Shown here: in pieces, positions 61,981 to 64,000 of the stretch
How the letters are laid out: the number at the start of each line of letters is the position of its first letter
Position numbering within the stretch: position 1 is the first letter of the stretch
DNA from: Woeseia oceani
GTDB lineage: Bacteria; Pseudomonadota; Gammaproteobacteria; Steroidobacterales; Woeseiaceae
DNA: 64,000 nucleotides
Direction: 5' to 3'
NCBI RefSeq assembly: GCF_001677435.1
Contig: NZ_CP016268.1
Location: 857,001-921,000 of the forward strand
Translations under genes and position numbers: made by a program
Notes under the pieces: generated by a model
Told to the model about the DNA's origin: nothing
Database searches by the model: none
The model's input: only the letters and a program-made list of their open reading frames with translations

Positions 61981-63270
61981 ATGCCAAAACTTCAACTGCA
62001 AGAGATTCACGCGACAACAATTGACGGTGCGACCAAGGGTTTTCCCGGTACCGCGCAGCCCCTGCGTTTGGATGAACTCGGCGCGATGAACTGGAACGTT
62101 CTTGCACACGATCTGCCGTTCCCGGTGGCGGTCCTGAAAGACAGCGCGTTACGGAACAATAGCGACCAGATGAAGAAGTATCTGGATGCAACCGGCGTGT
62201 CTTTGAGCCCGCATGGCAAAACAACGATGTCCCCGCAACTTTTTGACCGGCAATTGGCTGAAGGAGCATGGGGACTTACGGCTGCGACCACCACGCACGT
62301 GAATGTGTTCAGGAAGGCAGGCGTACAGCGTGTCATTCTTGCCAATCAATTGGTCGGCGAACAGAACGTTGCGTACATTGCGAGCGAGCTCAAAAGAGAT
62401 CCGGAATTCGAATTCTATTGCCTGGTCGACTCGATTCGGCAGGCAGACCAGCTCGCTGAACTGCTGTTGAAATATGCACCGGGTCGTCCATTGAACGTGC
62501 TTGTGGAAATGGGCTCGAAAAACGGTCGCTGTGGTGTGCGTAGCCTGGAGGAAGGGATAGAACTCGCGAGACATGTTTCCGCCCGGAATGACGTGTTTTG
62601 TCTGGCAGGTATTGAAGTATTCGAGGCCATATTCGGTGGTGATCCACACGATGCCGCCATCAAGACAGATGGATTACTTGGGCAGGCGGTAAAGCTGGCG
62701 GAAGAATGTGATGAAGCGGGCCTGTTTGGCACTTCGGAACTGCTGTTGACCGCCGGTGGCACCATGTACTTTGCCAGGGCAGCGAGGGCGTTGCTCAAGG
62801 CCTCCGTATCCCGCAAAACAACGGTCGTTCTGCGTAGCGGGTGCTACCTGACTCACGATCATGGCCTGTACGCAAAAGGCGCTGAATTTGAGAAGGAACA
62901 AACCAGCGGTGACCATCCGGAGTTCATTCCTGCTCTCGAAGTCTGGGCCAGCGTGCAGTCAGTGCCCGAGCCGGGGCTTGCCATTCTGGCCTTGGGCAAG
63001 CGGGATATTTCGTACGATATACAGTTACCAATGGTTTGTTATTCCGCTGAAGGTGGTCGCGCCAGAGCGGTCGCTCCGGGCAATTATGAAATAGTCGCCC
63101 TCAATGATCAGCATGCCTACATGCGCTGTCCCGCTGGACAGGAACCGAAACCTGGCGACCTATTTGGTCTTGGCATATCGCATCCTTGCACGACCTTTGA
63201 TAAGTGGCAGCTCTTGTACATCGTTGACGATGACTATCGAGTGGTCGAGGGAATTCGGACCTTCTTCTGA
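61981..63270 (+). CDS. PLP-dependent D-amino-acid deaminase / D-threonine-aldolase-like protein
   Basis: 429 residues from ATG 61981. The frame is open upstream through the SDR end, but those starts have no ribosome site. Alanine-racemase-fold PLP enzyme with the PLP lysine in LSPHGKTTMSPQLF (Lys80), then VEMGSKNGRCGVRS, SELLLTAGGTMYF, VLRSGCYLTHDHGLY and the metal-binding ISHPCTTFDKW. That His-Pro-Cys arrangement is typical of eukaryotic-type D-serine deaminase and D-threonine aldolase. It would convert a D-hydroxy amino acid to keto acid plus ammonia, or cleave it. With RidA in the same operon and the D-aminoacylase on the other side of the promoter, a D-amino-acid catabolic branch is well supported. 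Confidence 0.85.
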   Translation: MPKLQLQEIHATTIDGATKGFPGTAQPLRLDELGAMNWNVLAHDLPFPVAVLKDSALRNNSDQMKKYLDATGVSLSPHGKTTMSPQLFDRQLAEGAWGLTAATTTHVNVFRKAGVQRVILANQLVGEQNVAYIASELKRDPEFEFYCLVDSIRQADQLAELLLKYAPGRPLNVLVEMGSKNGRCGVRSLEEGIELARHVSARNDVFCLAGIEVFEAIFGGDPHDAAIKTDGLLGQAVKLAEECDEAGLFGTSELLLTAGGTMYFARAARALLKASVSRKTTVVLRSGCYLTHDHGLYAKGAEFEKEQTSGDHPEFIPALEVWASVQSVPEPGLAILALGKRDISYDIQLPMVCYSAEGGRARAVAPGNYEIVALNDQHAYMRCPAGQEPKPGDLFGLGISHPCTTFDKWQLLYIVDDDYRVVEGIRTFF

Positions 63271-63500
63271 AGCGATGATGCGCAACCTGTTCATGATTTG
63301 TGTGATGGCGGCAAAAGATGCTTCAGGTCAGAAGCCCGGTAAGCATATGCGCGTCGCAGAAAAGGTGGCGAGGCAATTTCTTCTGCCGAGTGATCGCGTC
63401 CTCCGCAAGAACAAGCGAAAGGCGTTCAATAAGCACACCCGGACTGACCGTCCGCAAACTTGGGTGAATTAACCGGCTTCGAATCAATTAGCAGCGGTAA

Positions 63501-64000
63501 TCAGAAACCCAGTTTCTGGAGGGCCGTTGCGAACTGCGTGCGCAACGGTTCCTTGCGCATAGGGAATGCGCCGAAAAATTCGGCGCTGCCGAGTTGCGGG
63601 CTGCGCTCGCGCACGTTTGCCGCCCAGGTTGCCGCTGCCGCTGCATTGCCGGCGAGTTCCTGGGTGGCCGCGGCGATCATCGCAATCAGCACATGGGCAC
63701 CTGGCGAGCGCGCGGCGCGCTCGGCCCATTGCACGGCTTCCGCCATCTCGCCGCGCGCCACGTGCGTGATGCCACGGGTGCCGAGCATCGCGTAGTACAA
63801 CGGATCAAGTGGACTCAGGCGCATGGCGAGATCGACCTGGTCGCGTCCTTCCTGATCCGCGCCTGCAATCGTGTTGGTCCAGGCCAGTGCGTAAACGCCT
63901 TGCGCGTAGTTCGGGCACAGTGACGTGGCGCGTTCCAGCCACGAGTGGGCGCGATCGAGATCGGCGCTCAACCAGAAACTGCGGCCCATCGTGAAATTAA
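63501..64000 (-). CDS. TPR-repeat protein, C-terminal part (gene continues past window)
   Basis: An in-frame reading runs out of the window at 64000; the visible ATG at 63989 is internal (preceded by …NFT in frame). The visible 163 residues are TPR-like helix pairs (DLDRAHSWLERATSLCPNYAQGVYALAW, YAMLGTRGITHVARGEMAEAVQWAERAARS, AATQELAGNAAAAATWAANVRERSP). Similar repeats end transcriptional regulators and adenylate-cyclase-type proteins with TPR tails, but no effector domain is in view. Transcribed toward the deaminase gene. The 230 bp between the two stops contain no other gene. Confidence 0.7.
   Translation of the reverse strand, partial: NFTMGRSFWLSADLDRAHSWLERATSLCPNYAQGVYALAWTNTIAGADQEGRDQVDLAMRLSPLDPLYYAMLGTRGITHVARGEMAEAVQWAERAARSPGAHVLIAMIAAATQELAGNAAAAATWAANVRERSPQLGSAEFFGAFPMRKEPLRTQFATALQKLGF

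Noticed and set aside
1-64000. tRNA, rRNA or riboswitch genes
   Set aside because: Looked for by eye; no cloverleaf, rRNA signature or recognisable aptamer consensus was found.

Overview
The window looks like chromosomal DNA of an aerobic, Gram-negative, heterotrophic proteobacterium, most likely a marine or sediment gammaproteobacterium. The basis is moderate-to-high GC, four TonB-dependent outer-membrane receptors, Tat-exported enzymes, a GlcDEF oxidase and an ECF sigma factor paired with a Ser/Thr kinase. This placement is inferred from gene content; no rRNA or tRNA gene is visible.

Positions 1-18000 are a mosaic accessory region. It holds a convergent restriction endonuclease/adenine methyltransferase pair (1-2775), unrecognised ORFs and gene scraps with a short inverted repeat (2878-5121), and a kinase-TPR/ECF sigma pair (5378-8786). 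Next come a PGRS-like glycine-rich lipoprotein (9088-11103), a small secreted Lipoprotein_15 protein, a solo YjjJ/HipA-like kinase and a TonB receptor. Two decayed genes lie back to back at about 17270: an NADH dehydrogenase with two in-frame amber stops, and a frameshifted spore-coat-U protein.

Positions 18000-63270 appear to be one large catabolic regulon. A LacI-family repressor gene (53052-54098) sits among operons whose promoters carry the palindrome TAACGTTA or a close variant. I count twelve sites: 18127, 25586, 25720, 30164, 30345, 38110, 38653, 38688, 48163, 48185, 54353 and 60503. The AACGTT core with a central CpG is what LacI/PurR-type proteins bind. The controlled genes include four Tat-exported proteins of the neutral-ceramidase superfamily (18192, 19846, 30401, 54406) plus a decayed fifth copy (22546), and three TonB receptors. 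Transport and entry functions are an SSS symporter and a kelch (NanM-like) domain fused to an SSS symporter. Enzymes include an N-acetylneuraminate-lyase-like aldolase, a second DHDPS-family aldolase, GlcDEF, two aminotransferases (one apparently Tat-exported), a FAH-family hydrolase, an aldo/keto reductase, a lactonase, two SDRs, an amidohydrolase, an N-acyl-D-amino-acid deacylase, RidA and a PLP D-amino-acid deaminase.

My reading, which is inference, is that the regulon imports and dismantles an N-acylated amino-sugar or nonulosonate-like compound. Receptors take it across the outer membrane, Tat-exported amidase-like enzymes act in the periplasm, and Na+ symporters import the product. An aldolase then splits it, and the acyl or amino-acid side groups go to GlcDEF (glycolate or D-lactate) and to the D-aminoacylase/D-amino-acid deaminase/RidA branch. 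The true substrate cannot be read from the sequence. The window ends inside a TPR-repeat gene (63501 to the edge).
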